This document shows positions 37,585 through 46,585 of a stretch of 64,000 nucleotides of DNA, in pieces; position 1 is the stretch's first letter, and each line of letters starts with the position of its first letter. The notes below the pieces were generated by a model. The model had not been told where the DNA came from and searched no databases. It saw only the letters and a program-made list of their open reading frames with translations. Source of the stretch: an uncultured Erythrobacter sp. (GTDB lineage: Bacteria > Pseudomonadota > Alphaproteobacteria > Sphingomonadales > Sphingomonadaceae); contig CANKYZ010000005.1 in assembly GCA_947488325.1 (NCBI GenBank), positions 1 to 64,000 on the forward strand, read 5' to 3'. Position numbers and translations under genes: made by a program.

Positions 37585-38780
37585 TGTTTGGCGCAACGCT
37601 GCTCCTTTCTTTGCGAGAAATCAGAAGGCACCTTCTGCGTTCCATCCTCACGACGTTGGGCATTATTATTGGCGTTGCCGCGGTGGTCACAATGGTGACG
37701 TTGGGCAATGGGGTGACAGCGTCGGTCCAGGAAGAAATTTCGTCTTTGGGCGCAAGCAATTTCATCGTTTTTCCTGTTCGAACCGATCGCGGCACTGTTC
37801 GCCAATTCGATCAAGGTGATGTCGACGCGGTGGCGCAGCAGATTGCTGGAGTTGAAGTCGCAGCAGGCAATGTCAGGTCCAACGCAACCGCATTCTACAA
37901 CGGTCAGGATTGGGATACGCAAGTAACCGGAGCAGACAGCGCATTCTTGCAAGCGCAATCCATTGACGTCGTCGAAGGACGGGCATTCACTTCGGAAGAG
38001 GAGACATCTGGCAAAAATGTCTGCTTGCTTGGCCCAAAAGTTCGTGAGGCAATTTTTCTGCCTGATGCCAGCCCGGTTGGCGAAACCATGCGGTTGGGCA
38101 GTGTCTCTTGTAATGTGATCGGCGTGCTCGAAGAGCGCGGCCAGGGCGGCGGCGGCGCGGATGATGATGACACCGTAATGATGCCAATGAAGACCGTTCA
38201 AAGGCGGTTCCGTGGCAGCGACAAAATTGACTATTTCGTCCTTAAATATGACAGCGCCTATTCCGCATCAGTAATCCAGGACGCGCTTGTCGATCTGCTG
38301 CGCGAACGACGTTTGCTTCAGGCTGCAGAGGCAAATGACTTCAATGTAATCGACACAGCTCAAGTCAATGATGCGCTGGGCGCAGTCACTGGCGCATTAA
38401 CGGCGATGGTGGCAGTGATCGCATCGATTAGCCTGCTGGTCGGGGGAATTGGTATCATGAATATCATGCTGGTTTCTGTGACCGAAAGAACGCGCGAAAT
38501 CGGGATCAGATTGGCGATTGGTGCGCTTGCACGAGAGGTCCGTTTGCAGTTTTTAACCGAAGCTGTCGTGCTGTGCGCCCTTGGCGGATTGGCGGGGCTC
38601 TTGCTGGCCTTTTTCGCCTCGGTATCACTGGCGGGTGTGATTGACGTGCCGTTTGTCTTTGATCCGATGATTAATATTTTGAGTTTTGTATTCGCGTCCG
38701 CAATGGGCATAGTTTTCGGCTATTATCCAGCGCGCCGTGCTTCGCAGCTCGACCCGATCGACGCATTACGTCACGAATAG
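37581..38780 (+). CDS. MacB-type ABC transporter permease
   Basis: 399 residues with one N-terminal transmembrane helix, a large periplasmic domain (about 50-270) and three C-terminal helices, the FtsX/MacB topology. The first helix region REIRRHLLRSILTTLGIIIGVAAVV and the C-terminal RTREIGIRLAIGA segment are characteristic. With the upstream ATPase, fusion protein and NodT duct it would form a full exporter for an antibiotic, siderophore, lipopeptide or polypeptide; the cargo cannot be deduced. A short acidic Gly/Asp run (GGGGADDDD near 190-200) is unusual. Confidence 0.92.
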   Translation: MMFGATLLLSLREIRRHLLRSILTTLGIIIGVAAVVTMVTLGNGVTASVQEEISSLGASNFIVFPVRTDRGTVRQFDQGDVDAVAQQIAGVEVAAGNVRSNATAFYNGQDWDTQVTGADSAFLQAQSIDVVEGRAFTSEEETSGKNVCLLGPKVREAIFLPDASPVGETMRLGSVSCNVIGVLEERGQGGGGADDDDTVMMPMKTVQRRFRGSDKIDYFVLKYDSAYSASVIQDALVDLLRERRLLQAAEANDFNVIDTAQVNDALGAVTGALTAMVAVIASISLLVGGIGIMNIMLVSVTERTREIGIRLAIGALAREVRLQFLTEAVVLCALGGLAGLLLAFFASVSLAGVIDVPFVFDPMINILSFVFASAMGIVFGYYPARRASQLDPIDALRHE

Positions 38781-38817
38781 AGCGCACAAATAATGGCGCA
38801 GAGGAATGCGGCGCTGG

Positions 38818-41800
38818 TCAGTCTTCAACCTGTATTGTTGCAACCACGCGGTCATTCTCATTCTGGTTTGAACGATCAAATCCGACTTCGGCATCGATGA
38901 GTTGTTCGGATTGGTCGCCGCGCGCGAAATTGCGGATCAACCGCACCATCGCCCGACCCGGGCCATTGGGGTTGATACGATCTCCGCTAAAGCCCTGAAC
39001 CCTGACCTGATAATCACCCTGATAGGCGTTTTTCAGGACATATTCTTCAGGCCCATAGCCATCGGTCATATCGTTCGACAGTTTCCCGCCCAATGCGGTC
39101 CGCTGATTGCCATAGTGAGCTTGCTCGCCAGACGGCTCTGCTACCCACAGATCCAGATCGGCATCTGCACTCGTCCATTCGACCACTACACGCAGATCGG
39201 TATCAAAGATTGCGACCAGCCTTTCGTCTAACGTCCATGTGCCGCCTGCTTGGTCGATAAGGGGAATCAACGAGTTGATTTCCATCAGGGCTACGGTTTC
39301 CAGTCCCGCATAGCGTGTATCAGTTGGTTCAAACACAACCTCGCTCAACAATTCAAAGGCGCGTTCCAGATCATTCCGGCGCGCGGCACCCGCTGATGAG
39401 CGAGCGCGAGCCGCCAATGCGAGAGCCAAAATACGCTTTGGCTGCGTGCGATAATCGATCCTCGCCGCCAGCGTTTCCAGCAGTTCAATAGCGGTGTCAT
39501 AGTCGCCGTCGCGTTCTAACCTGAAGGCGACGATCAGTAAGGTTTCATCATCGCTGGTGGGCAGATCCAATGCAGACAGCAGCAATTGCCGGCCCAAAGC
39601 GGCATCGCCATTTAACCTGAACCATTCAGCCACATCGAAGTAGAAGCCGGGGACTGTGCCGTAGAGAACCTCTTGTTCGGCCAACACCCGCAAACGCGCA
39701 TCGGACTGAGCTTGCTCAAGTGCCTCCAAGTAAGAGCGCTCGCTAAGCACATTAGCGAGCGAGACTTGCACCGTCGCTCGTGGTTCGTTCGGTGTGCCTG
39801 AGAAGCCTTCGGCATCGACAAAAGCGACGGGAACAGCAGAAGCGGGACTCAGAGAGCCGACTTCGCGCCGAGTTGCGGTTACGGTGATAGTATCGTCAGC
39901 TTCTAACGAGTAACTGCCATCGGCGGCGTCTGCCGTGGATTCGCCTGTCGTCGCCAGTCGCTCTTGCGACTGAGGCCTTTCTAAAACTGTAGGTGGAGGC
40001 GGTGTACTTTGCGCATCACCAGCGGCCTGCGCAGCCTCTTGACCATTGCGCGGCTCGTTGCTCTGTCCGTTTTGCTGCATTACGCGTTCTTGGTCGTATT
40101 GAGCGGACCACCAGCGCCTTGTTTCATCCCATTCCGACAAGACGTATTGCAGACGTCGTTCGCGTTCAGTTTCGCGATTCTCATCGTGAGCGTTCTTTGC
40201 GATCCGATATTTTTCGAGCCATTGCTGGCCGAAACCATGAGGAGGTTCGATTTTAGCGGCAACATATTGATCGGGCCGTTCTAAAACGAGAAAGGCCATA
40301 GTCGGGCTTGCGACCTGAAAACTGCGTGCAAGCGCCTGCATCGCATCGCTGTCAGCTGGGTTGTCCGATAGCCGCGCGACTTCTTGCGCCGCCCAAAGCG
40401 CGCCTGCAGCATCATTGCGGCCTGCGCGTGCGGTGTCGATCAAATAGGTCCTGCGCCGTTCCTCGCGGCTTGTGCCCGAAAGTTGGACTGTGAACTCGTC
40501 CCAGTCGCTCAATTCGCCAACCACGCTCCATTGCCCGTTTCCTGCAGGCAGCGTCCGGAAATTCAGGCGATTGCCGCCTGCGTCGCGGATAGAAACCAAT
40601 CCGACAGGCAAGCGCTTCATCTGCTCTAAGATTTCAGTCGTGTTTTGCGCATCAAGAAACAGCGCCATTCCGCCATTATCGTCTGCCAAACGGCCAACTT
40701 TTTGCGCATCGATATTTGGACCACTGGCGATTATGATCAATGGGCAGTCAGCTTCAAATTGTGCAGATTGATCAAGTGATCTTCCGCCATCGCTGAACAT
40801 CAGGCATAGATCGGCGTCACTATCGGTAACTTCATCAATACCGGCAAAACTGGTTGCGCCGCGATAGCTTGTGGAGCTGAGCATGGCATCTACTGTCGCT
40901 GGGGCGTCCCCATCAAAGCGCGTTAGCAGAGGCTGCGCGCTGGCAAACCTCACGACTTCTATCTTGTCGGGAGCCAAGTCGCGGAGGAAGCGGGCTAGCA
41001 AATTCCGTTCTTCATCTAGCAATGCATCCGCGCGAGACCGCGAAACATCCCAATAGACGCGAATGTGCGGCGCCGGCTCTTCGGTCAAATTGATCCCAGC
41101 CAATTGATCGGTGATCGTGAAAAACCTGCGTCCATTCGAATGGAGCGAGGCCATTGCATCGCTGATCGGGCTAACCCCTGATAGATGCAAGGCGCCTGAT
41201 AATCTTGTTTCGCTTAATGTATAGCCTGCTGCCTCCCAACCGCTCTCGCTTTGGACGAATTCCACCGGCGAACCATTGGTAAGCGCCAGTACGGGCGCAT
41301 TCGAAACTCCAGAGACAGAAGCGTTGAGCCGAAAGACGCCGACAGGACCGACCGATTCAAGTGGAAGCGACAATCCATCCGCAATATCAACCGGGGTCAC
41401 GAATGTGAGGGAGATGCGCCTGCTGCCTTCGGGCGAGACTGGATAGATTCGTGTCGAAAATTCGTTTCGTGTCGATATCTCTGCAAGGCCGGGGTCAATA
41501 TTGCCACGCACTTCATCTTCATAAATTTGTTGCGCTTTGGGTTGGTCGATCAGGCTGCCGGGAATCATAACTCCGTCAATATCAAGCTGGTATCCCGTCA
41601 GTACCGCATCGCGTGGCAATTGCATGGTAAAGCGCGCTTCGACTTCATTGTCAGAAGGGTTGGTGAGCAGCGCGTCTATTTGTATTTCGGCCATATTGCC
41701 GTGCTGGTCGATAGAGACTGTCAGTTCCGAAAGGACAATGTCAGGCTGCTCCGCCCCATCGTTAATGCCATTGATGAGCGCGCTTAAGGATGGGTTGGCA

Positions 41801-41871
41801 GGGGTTGCCATCGCGTATGTGGGTAACAAAGTTGCTGCCAACACCATGAACCAACGAATGATATTTTGCAC
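38818..41871 (-). CDS. Large exported VIT-domain protein with DUF2135-like C-terminus
   Basis: 1017 residues. A signal peptide (about 1-22) is followed by a VIT (vault/inter-alpha-trypsin) domain (about 45-175, with YEDEVRGNIDPGLAE), then a VWA-like part with VYWDVSRSRAD and LCLMFSDGGRS in place of a clear DxSxS metal site. A Pro-rich linker leads to DDTITVTATRRE near 660, which looks like a TonB box. TPR-like helices follow (about 720-880), and the C-terminus (VVEWTSADADLDLWVAEPSGE) matches DUF2135, a beta-sandwich found after VIT/VWA modules. It is likely periplasmic or outer-membrane linked; the function is unknown. It is divergent from the acyl-CoA dehydrogenase pair. Confidence 0.75.
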   Translation of the reverse strand: MQNIIRWFMVLAATLLPTYAMATPANPSLSALINGINDGAEQPDIVLSELTVSIDQHGNMAEIQIDALLTNPSDNEVEARFTMQLPRDAVLTGYQLDIDGVMIPGSLIDQPKAQQIYEDEVRGNIDPGLAEISTRNEFSTRIYPVSPEGSRRISLTFVTPVDIADGLSLPLESVGPVGVFRLNASVSGVSNAPVLALTNGSPVEFVQSESGWEAAGYTLSETRLSGALHLSGVSPISDAMASLHSNGRRFFTITDQLAGINLTEEPAPHIRVYWDVSRSRADALLDEERNLLARFLRDLAPDKIEVVRFASAQPLLTRFDGDAPATVDAMLSSTSYRGATSFAGIDEVTDSDADLCLMFSDGGRSLDQSAQFEADCPLIIIASGPNIDAQKVGRLADDNGGMALFLDAQNTTEILEQMKRLPVGLVSIRDAGGNRLNFRTLPAGNGQWSVVGELSDWDEFTVQLSGTSREERRRTYLIDTARAGRNDAAGALWAAQEVARLSDNPADSDAMQALARSFQVASPTMAFLVLERPDQYVAAKIEPPHGFGQQWLEKYRIAKNAHDENRETERERRLQYVLSEWDETRRWWSAQYDQERVMQQNGQSNEPRNGQEAAQAAGDAQSTPPPPTVLERPQSQERLATTGESTADAADGSYSLEADDTITVTATRREVGSLSPASAVPVAFVDAEGFSGTPNEPRATVQVSLANVLSERSYLEALEQAQSDARLRVLAEQEVLYGTVPGFYFDVAEWFRLNGDAALGRQLLLSALDLPTSDDETLLIVAFRLERDGDYDTAIELLETLAARIDYRTQPKRILALALAARARSSAGAARRNDLERAFELLSEVVFEPTDTRYAGLETVALMEINSLIPLIDQAGGTWTLDERLVAIFDTDLRVVVEWTSADADLDLWVAEPSGEQAHYGNQRTALGGKLSNDMTDGYGPEEYVLKNAYQGDYQVRVQGFSGDRINPNGPGRAMVRLIRNFARGDQSEQLIDAEVGFDRSNQNENDRVVATIQVED

Positions 41872-42084
41872 TAAATCTTCCCCCCAGATGGACCGAGCAA
41901 TTCCTGTCGTAATCCGTCAACTCTGAACCAGAGATGGGTGAACAAACTGTCCCAATGCCTTAATTGCTCGGTTACAGGGACGTTTCTTGCGCCGCGATGG
42001 CCTTGACAGCGTAATTGACCTTTCGGCGCGGGCAAGGTCGTGCCAGAGAGGCTCTGAAGATAAGAAAGTTTGGAGAACAGTCCG

Positions 42085-43281
42085 ATGAATCTTGAGTTCA
42101 CGCCCGAAGAATTGGCGTTTCGTGAGGAAGTGCGAGCATTTATTGGTGCGAGCTATCCCAAACACCTCGGCGATTTCGGCATGCGTGAGGATATGTCGCC
42201 CGAAGACATGATCGCGTGGCATAAAGTGCTGGGCGAAAAGGGTTGGTCTGTCCCAGCTTGGCCTGAACAATATGGCGGTACCGGCTGGACGCCAACGCAG
42301 CGCTATATCTGGTCGGAAGAAAACGCACGGATCAATGCGTTTATGCCGCTGCCCTTTGGCGTTTCGATGGTCGGGCCGGTGATCTACACATTCGGCAATG
42401 AAGAGCAGAAAGCCCAACATCTCCCCGGTATTCGAAGCGGTGATGTTTGGTGGTGTCAGGGTTATAGCGAGCCGGGCGCTGGATCTGACTTGGCTTCTGT
42501 CAAAACGACAGCCGTGCGCGATGGTGACCATTATGTCATCAATGGCCAAAAGACCTGGACCACGCTGGCGCAGTTTGCGGATTGGGGGTTCTTCCTTTGC
42601 CGCACCGATCCTGATGCGCCCAAACCGCAGCAAGGGATCAGCTTCATCCTGATCGACATGAAATCACCCGGTGTCGAGGTGCGCCCGATCAAATTGATTG
42701 ATGGCGGTTATGAGGTCAACGAAACTTGGCTCACCGATGTTCGGGTACCGGTTGAAAACTTGGTGGGCGAAGAAAACAAGGGCTGGACCTATGCCAAATT
42801 CCTGCTTGCGCATGAACGCAGTGGGATTGCAGGGGTTGCTCGGTCAAAACGCGGTGTTGAAAAACTGCGTGAGATTGCCGGATCAGAACTAATCGATGGC
42901 GTGCCATTGATGAGTGATTTCGATTTTGCACGTAAAGTTAGCCAGCTCGAAATCGATCTCGCTGCACTTGAAATCACAGAGCTGCGAACTCTGGCTGGTG
43001 AGCAAGCGGGCAAGGGGCCGGGGCCTGAAAGCTCAATCCTGAAAATCAAGGGAACCGAAATTCAACAGCGTCTGACTGAACTGACACTAGAGGCAGTCGG
43101 CAGCTATGGCACGCCGCTTTACGGCAGTATAGCGGACGCTGGATCGAACGAATATCCTGTTGGTCCAGAATATGCTCAACATGCGGCTTCGACCTATTTC
43201 AACATGCGCAAAACGTCGATCTATGGCGGATCGAATGAAATTCAGCGCAACATTATCACGAAGATGATCCTCGGCCTTTAA
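42085..43281 (+). CDS. Acyl-CoA dehydrogenase, subunit of a paired (alpha2beta2-type) enzyme
   Basis: 398 residues from the ATG at 42085, with GGAG at good spacing; a start five codons earlier is less likely. Motifs include WCQGYSEPGAGSDLAS, GQKTWTTLAQFADW and the C-terminal IYGGSNEIQRN. It is followed 28 bases later by a second, dissimilar acyl-CoA dehydrogenase gene. Adjacent unequal pairs are the hallmark of heterotetrameric acyl-CoA dehydrogenases that handle bulky CoA thioesters such as steroid side chains. Substrate assignment here is inference, though GMC-oxidase and sterol-desaturase-family genes in the window fit it. Confidence 0.9.
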   Translation: MNLEFTPEELAFREEVRAFIGASYPKHLGDFGMREDMSPEDMIAWHKVLGEKGWSVPAWPEQYGGTGWTPTQRYIWSEENARINAFMPLPFGVSMVGPVIYTFGNEEQKAQHLPGIRSGDVWWCQGYSEPGAGSDLASVKTTAVRDGDHYVINGQKTWTTLAQFADWGFFLCRTDPDAPKPQQGISFILIDMKSPGVEVRPIKLIDGGYEVNETWLTDVRVPVENLVGEENKGWTYAKFLLAHERSGIAGVARSKRGVEKLREIAGSELIDGVPLMSDFDFARKVSQLEIDLAALEITELRTLAGEQAGKGPGPESSILKIKGTEIQQRLTELTLEAVGSYGTPLYGSIADAGSNEYPVGPEYAQHAASTYFNMRKTSIYGGSNEIQRNIITKMILGL

Positions 43282-43308
43282 GGCGGGGGTCGATTCCGGA
43301 GACGATTA

Positions 43309-44439
43309 GTGGATTTCAACTTCACCGAAGAACAAGAAATGGTGCGCGATGGCCTTTCACGGCTCGTGCGAGAGAATTATGATTGGGAGACGCGGCGCGG
43401 CGCTGTGGAAAGCGGAACAGGCTGGCGGCCAGAAATTTGGGCGCAGCTGGCAGAGCTTGGTATTCTGGGAATGCCTTTCAGCGAAGAAGATGGTGGTTTT
43501 GGCGGCGGCGCAGTCGATGCGATGGTCGTGATGGAAGAATTTGGCAAAGGATTGGTGGTCGAACCATTCGTACCCACAGTCGTTTGTGCCGGCGGTTTCC
43601 TGAAACATGCTGGCACCGATGCGCAGAAAGACGAGCACATTGGCGGTATTGTGGATGGCAGCCGCGTCTTCGCCTTTGCTTACGCAGAACCGCGCGGGCG
43701 GTACGATTATGCCGACCTAGAAACCACCGCGAAGAAAGATGGCAGCGGCTACATCCTCAACGGACATAAGGCGGTTGTGGTTGGCGCTCCTTGGGCGACG
43801 CACCTGATTGTGACCGCGCGCAGTTCGGGCGACCGGCGTGACCGCAAAGGCGTGTCTGTGTTCGTTGTCGACAAAGCCGCCGCAGGAATTGTCACCCGCG
43901 ACTATCCAACTGTCGATGGCCGGCACGCATCGGAGGTGTACCTCGAGAATGTCTCGGTCCCGGCTGAGGCATTGATTAGCGAAGAAGGCGCAGCCCTTCC
44001 CTTGATTGAACGCGTGACTGACGAAGCAATCGCCGCGCAGTGTGCAGAGGCATGCGGCGTAATGAAGGTCGCTCATACAATGACGGTCGAATATTCACGT
44101 CAGCGTAAGCAATTTGGCGTTCCGATTGGTTCGTTCCAAGTGCTCCAGCACCGTATGGTCGACATGTATACTGAGTATGAGCAGGCCGTTTCACTTACTT
44201 ATCTTGCGACGCTGAAACTCGATGCTCCTGAAAGGGAGCGTAAGCTTGCGGTGTCGGCTGCCAAGGTTCGGCTAGGCCAAGCGGCGCACCATATTGGACG
44301 GGATGCGATCCAGATCCATGGCGGCATGGGCATGACCGACGAAATGGCAATCGGTAGCTACTTTAAACGGTTGACGATCTTCGATTCCGAATTCGGCAAT
44401 GTCGATCACCATATGAAACGGCATATTACGCTGTCTTAA
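43309..44439 (+). CDS. Acyl-CoA dehydrogenase, partner subunit
   Basis: 376 residues starting with GTG at 43309 (GGAGAC upstream). The fold is typical (MDFNFTEEQEMVRDGLSRLV, AYAEPRGRYD, NGHKAVVVGAPWA, SRQRKQFGVPIGSFQVLQHRM, IQIHGGMGMTDE). Compared with its neighbour it lacks the usual TEP(G)AGSD loop, having AYAEPRGR instead, so the FAD- or substrate-binding roles are probably split between the two subunits. A hairpin followed by a T-run after the stop suggests the transcript ends here. Confidence 0.9.
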   Translation: MDFNFTEEQEMVRDGLSRLVRENYDWETRRGAVESGTGWRPEIWAQLAELGILGMPFSEEDGGFGGGAVDAMVVMEEFGKGLVVEPFVPTVVCAGGFLKHAGTDAQKDEHIGGIVDGSRVFAFAYAEPRGRYDYADLETTAKKDGSGYILNGHKAVVVGAPWATHLIVTARSSGDRRDRKGVSVFVVDKAAAGIVTRDYPTVDGRHASEVYLENVSVPAEALISEEGAALPLIERVTDEAIAAQCAEACGVMKVAHTMTVEYSRQRKQFGVPIGSFQVLQHRMVDMYTEYEQAVSLTYLATLKLDAPERERKLAVSAAKVRLGQAAHHIGRDAIQIHGGMGMTDEMAIGSYFKRLTIFDSEFGNVDHHMKRHITLS

Positions 44440-44451
44440 GCAGATTAATGG

Positions 44452-44490
44452 GGCGCGGTAATTGCTTGTTGTGCAACTTGCCGCGCCTTT
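44452..44490 (+). terminator. Rho-independent terminator after the acyl-CoA dehydrogenase pair
   Basis: GGCGCGG at 44452-44458 pairs with CCGCGCC at 44481-44487, and a short T-rich run follows on the plus strand. The loop is about 22 bases and may pair partly. It sits between the convergent acyl-CoA dehydrogenase and aldonolactone-oxidase-like genes. Confidence 0.55.
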
Positions 44491-44504
44491 TCTAATCTGA
44501 CTGA

Positions 44505-46220
44505 TCACTCTGCTCCAGTCAGCCGATTACGCCAATAGCAGGTGAAGAACAGTCCATCAGGATCGCGCGCTTCACGCAGAGCCATAAAGTCGTCAAAACG
44601 TGGCAAGCTTGCTTTGTAATAGGCGGCCCAATTGACAAAATCATAACTCGGCACGAATTTGCCCCAATGCAGCCGGAATGGCACGTCGTTGTCGCGTAAC
44701 ACCTCCCAATATTGATCGAGGAAAGCCTCATCGCAATTAGGAACGCCCATATTATCGCGGAACCAATAGACATCAATCCGCACTGCACCGTCCTTATATT
44801 CGTCTGAACCATCGGTGTATCCCGGATCCAGCCATCCTGAACTTGGCGGACCGGCATAAATTTCTGTCGAGAAATACCCGGTGGCTGCGTAGCCGTCTTT
44901 TTCGAACATATCCTGGTAGAGGTTCATCACTTTTTGGGTGTGTTGAATGGGGACCCAAATTTCAGTGAATTCGGTTGCAATCAAACTGTCACTAACCGTG
45001 TTGTCCATGCACAATGATCGCCAATAGTAATCGTTAAACTCTGTTGCCTCTTGGCGGTTTTTAGCGGTTGGGTTGAAAAACGGTAGAAGCGTGGGGAAGG
45101 CGGCCCTTGCGAGGCCGCTAAAGAACGCGAGAACCAACCCAAACAGCCCGGCTAGGATGCCGACACCGATCCCCGAAAGGTAAGTGCAGAACCGTGAAAC
45201 TCCGCCGGAACTGCTCTGCGAAAGCACAAAGGCGAGATTGTCCAGATAAGCCCCGATTTTCTGCCAAAACAGCCGAATGATCCGAAAAGGATTGGTGTTT
45301 CCGAATAACACAAACACCAATGAGCCAGCGAACATTTCAGTTTGTCCGCCGAAATCGGGCGTAAATTGCTGATAGGGAACAAGGCCTTCGTTAGAGAAAG
45401 GTACCCTTGCGGCTTTCCAGGTCTGGATCCGCTCGACCTTGTTTTGCGGCCACCACACGACCCGCGTATAAGGGCTGTCTTTGAGGTATCGTTCGAGGCT
45501 GGGTTGAGGTGGTTGCCCATTGCTGCCCGGCGAACCTTCGCCGAGAAAGTCCATTGGCGCGGTTGGGCCACTTAACGGCGTGGTGATTTCGGTTCCTTTG
45601 ATATTGTACATAGGCACCAACTGCATGCGGATTTTGGTAACGATTCCCATCAACCCCATAGACGTACCTATCGCATCGAAATGGGGATGGTTCTTGTCGA
45701 TCCATTCCGCCTTTCCGGTGCCATCGACAATCCGGTACGCAATTGCATTATCCCATGCATACCGCGTTGATCCACCTGCAGAACCAGTTGCTGTAAAGCC
45801 TGCCAGCGTTTGGTGGGTAATCCCCCCCAGCGTATTCACTGCCCAACCTTTGTCGAATATCTGCTGCAACAGGCTGTTTTCTTTGGTCGATACGCCAAAT
45901 GGATCTTGCGGGTCCCAGCCAAGGTTGATGCCAGGCTCCGCTTCGATCAAGCCGGCGGTTTCATCGATCCATTCAATCTTGCGCATTTTGTCAAAGGCGA
46001 GATTGACCTCACCCGGTGGCGGTGATTGCTGGAGCGACCTGTTAGGCAAGCTGCCGTCCACCGGGTCAGTATAGATACTCCAAGCTACCGAATGCGAAGC
46101 GCCACGTGCCCGCACCTGCAAGGAATTTGAACGCGCAAAGGTGATTAACTCAATCACATCGGCCTCGCTTGTCGGATGATAGAAACCATCATCTCCGATC
46201 TGAACCGGTCCTGTTGTCAT
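44505..46220 (-). CDS. FAD-linked oxidoreductase, aldonolactone-oxidase-like
   Basis: 571 residues. The N-terminal FAD_binding_4 (PCMH-type) domain reads PTSEADVIELITFARSNSLQ and RARGASHSVAW; the His in the latter may be the covalent flavin site of the family. The C-terminal part ends with VPFRLHWGKFVPSYDF, the HWGK motif of sugar-1,4-lactone oxidases. A hydrophobic segment around residues 350-390 (GVGILAGLFGLVLAFFSG) is unusual and suggests membrane attachment inserted in the substrate domain. It probably oxidises an aldonolactone or similar alcohol, but the acceptor (O2 or cytochrome) is unknown. It lies next to the cytochrome operon but in the opposite direction. Confidence 0.8.
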   Translation of the reverse strand: MTTGPVQIGDDGFYHPTSEADVIELITFARSNSLQVRARGASHSVAWSIYTDPVDGSLPNRSLQQSPPPGEVNLAFDKMRKIEWIDETAGLIEAEPGINLGWDPQDPFGVSTKENSLLQQIFDKGWAVNTLGGITHQTLAGFTATGSAGGSTRYAWDNAIAYRIVDGTGKAEWIDKNHPHFDAIGTSMGLMGIVTKIRMQLVPMYNIKGTEITTPLSGPTAPMDFLGEGSPGSNGQPPQPSLERYLKDSPYTRVVWWPQNKVERIQTWKAARVPFSNEGLVPYQQFTPDFGGQTEMFAGSLVFVLFGNTNPFRIIRLFWQKIGAYLDNLAFVLSQSSSGGVSRFCTYLSGIGVGILAGLFGLVLAFFSGLARAAFPTLLPFFNPTAKNRQEATEFNDYYWRSLCMDNTVSDSLIATEFTEIWVPIQHTQKVMNLYQDMFEKDGYAATGYFSTEIYAGPPSSGWLDPGYTDGSDEYKDGAVRIDVYWFRDNMGVPNCDEAFLDQYWEVLRDNDVPFRLHWGKFVPSYDFVNWAAYYKASLPRFDDFMALREARDPDGLFFTCYWRNRLTGAE

Positions 46221-46585
46221 GTTCTGAATTGCCCCCTTTGAAAGTGCATATCATGACAACATCAAGCGATCGGCGAAAGCATGGATGCCTTGTCCTATCC
46301 TTTTTCAGCCCGCATTCTGGTTTTTTGCAGTTATTTTGCTGTGTTTCAGCGTATTCAAGGTTGCATCCCCGGCTCAAGCTTGTGACAAAGGCGGTCAGGG
46401 GTTGCAAAAATGCTAGAGTCGGAAGCGAAAAGCTCTGACTTGGCGGGACTGTACAAGCTTTGCGCTGATACGGTCGCTAATTGATGGGCAGATCGCTGCT
46501 TGCGATCTTGGTTTGCGCAAAACAGGCAAGACTTGCGCTGAGCTGAGAAAAAAGCAAAGTTTAGCCATCTCGTGGGGGGGATGAG
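46221..46585. other. Divergent upstream region of the cytochrome operon, no firm gene
   Basis: 365 bases between the lactone-oxidase-like gene and the first cytochrome gene. It should hold both promoters, but I could not pick convincing -35/-10 boxes. One small plus-strand frame (46285-46416, 43 residues) has a signal-peptide-like hydrophobic run ending SPAQA followed by an 11-residue tail with two cysteines. Its ribosome site is weak, so it is not called as a gene. Confidence 0.45.
46574..46585 (+). promoter_or_regulatory. G7 homopolymer as ribosome-binding site of the cytochrome operon
   Basis: Seven G residues at 46574-46580 followed by ATGAG stand directly before the ATG at 46586 and form the Shine-Dalgarno region. 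A first ATG at 46581 ends after two codons at TGA (46587-46589, overlapping the real start), so initiation at 46586 is required. Homopolymeric G runs can change length by slippage. Confidence 0.6.

Noticed and set aside
37269..38201. 310-codon minus-strand open frame over the ABC transporter genes
   Set aside because: Antisense to clear Walker and permease motifs; no start context or domain.
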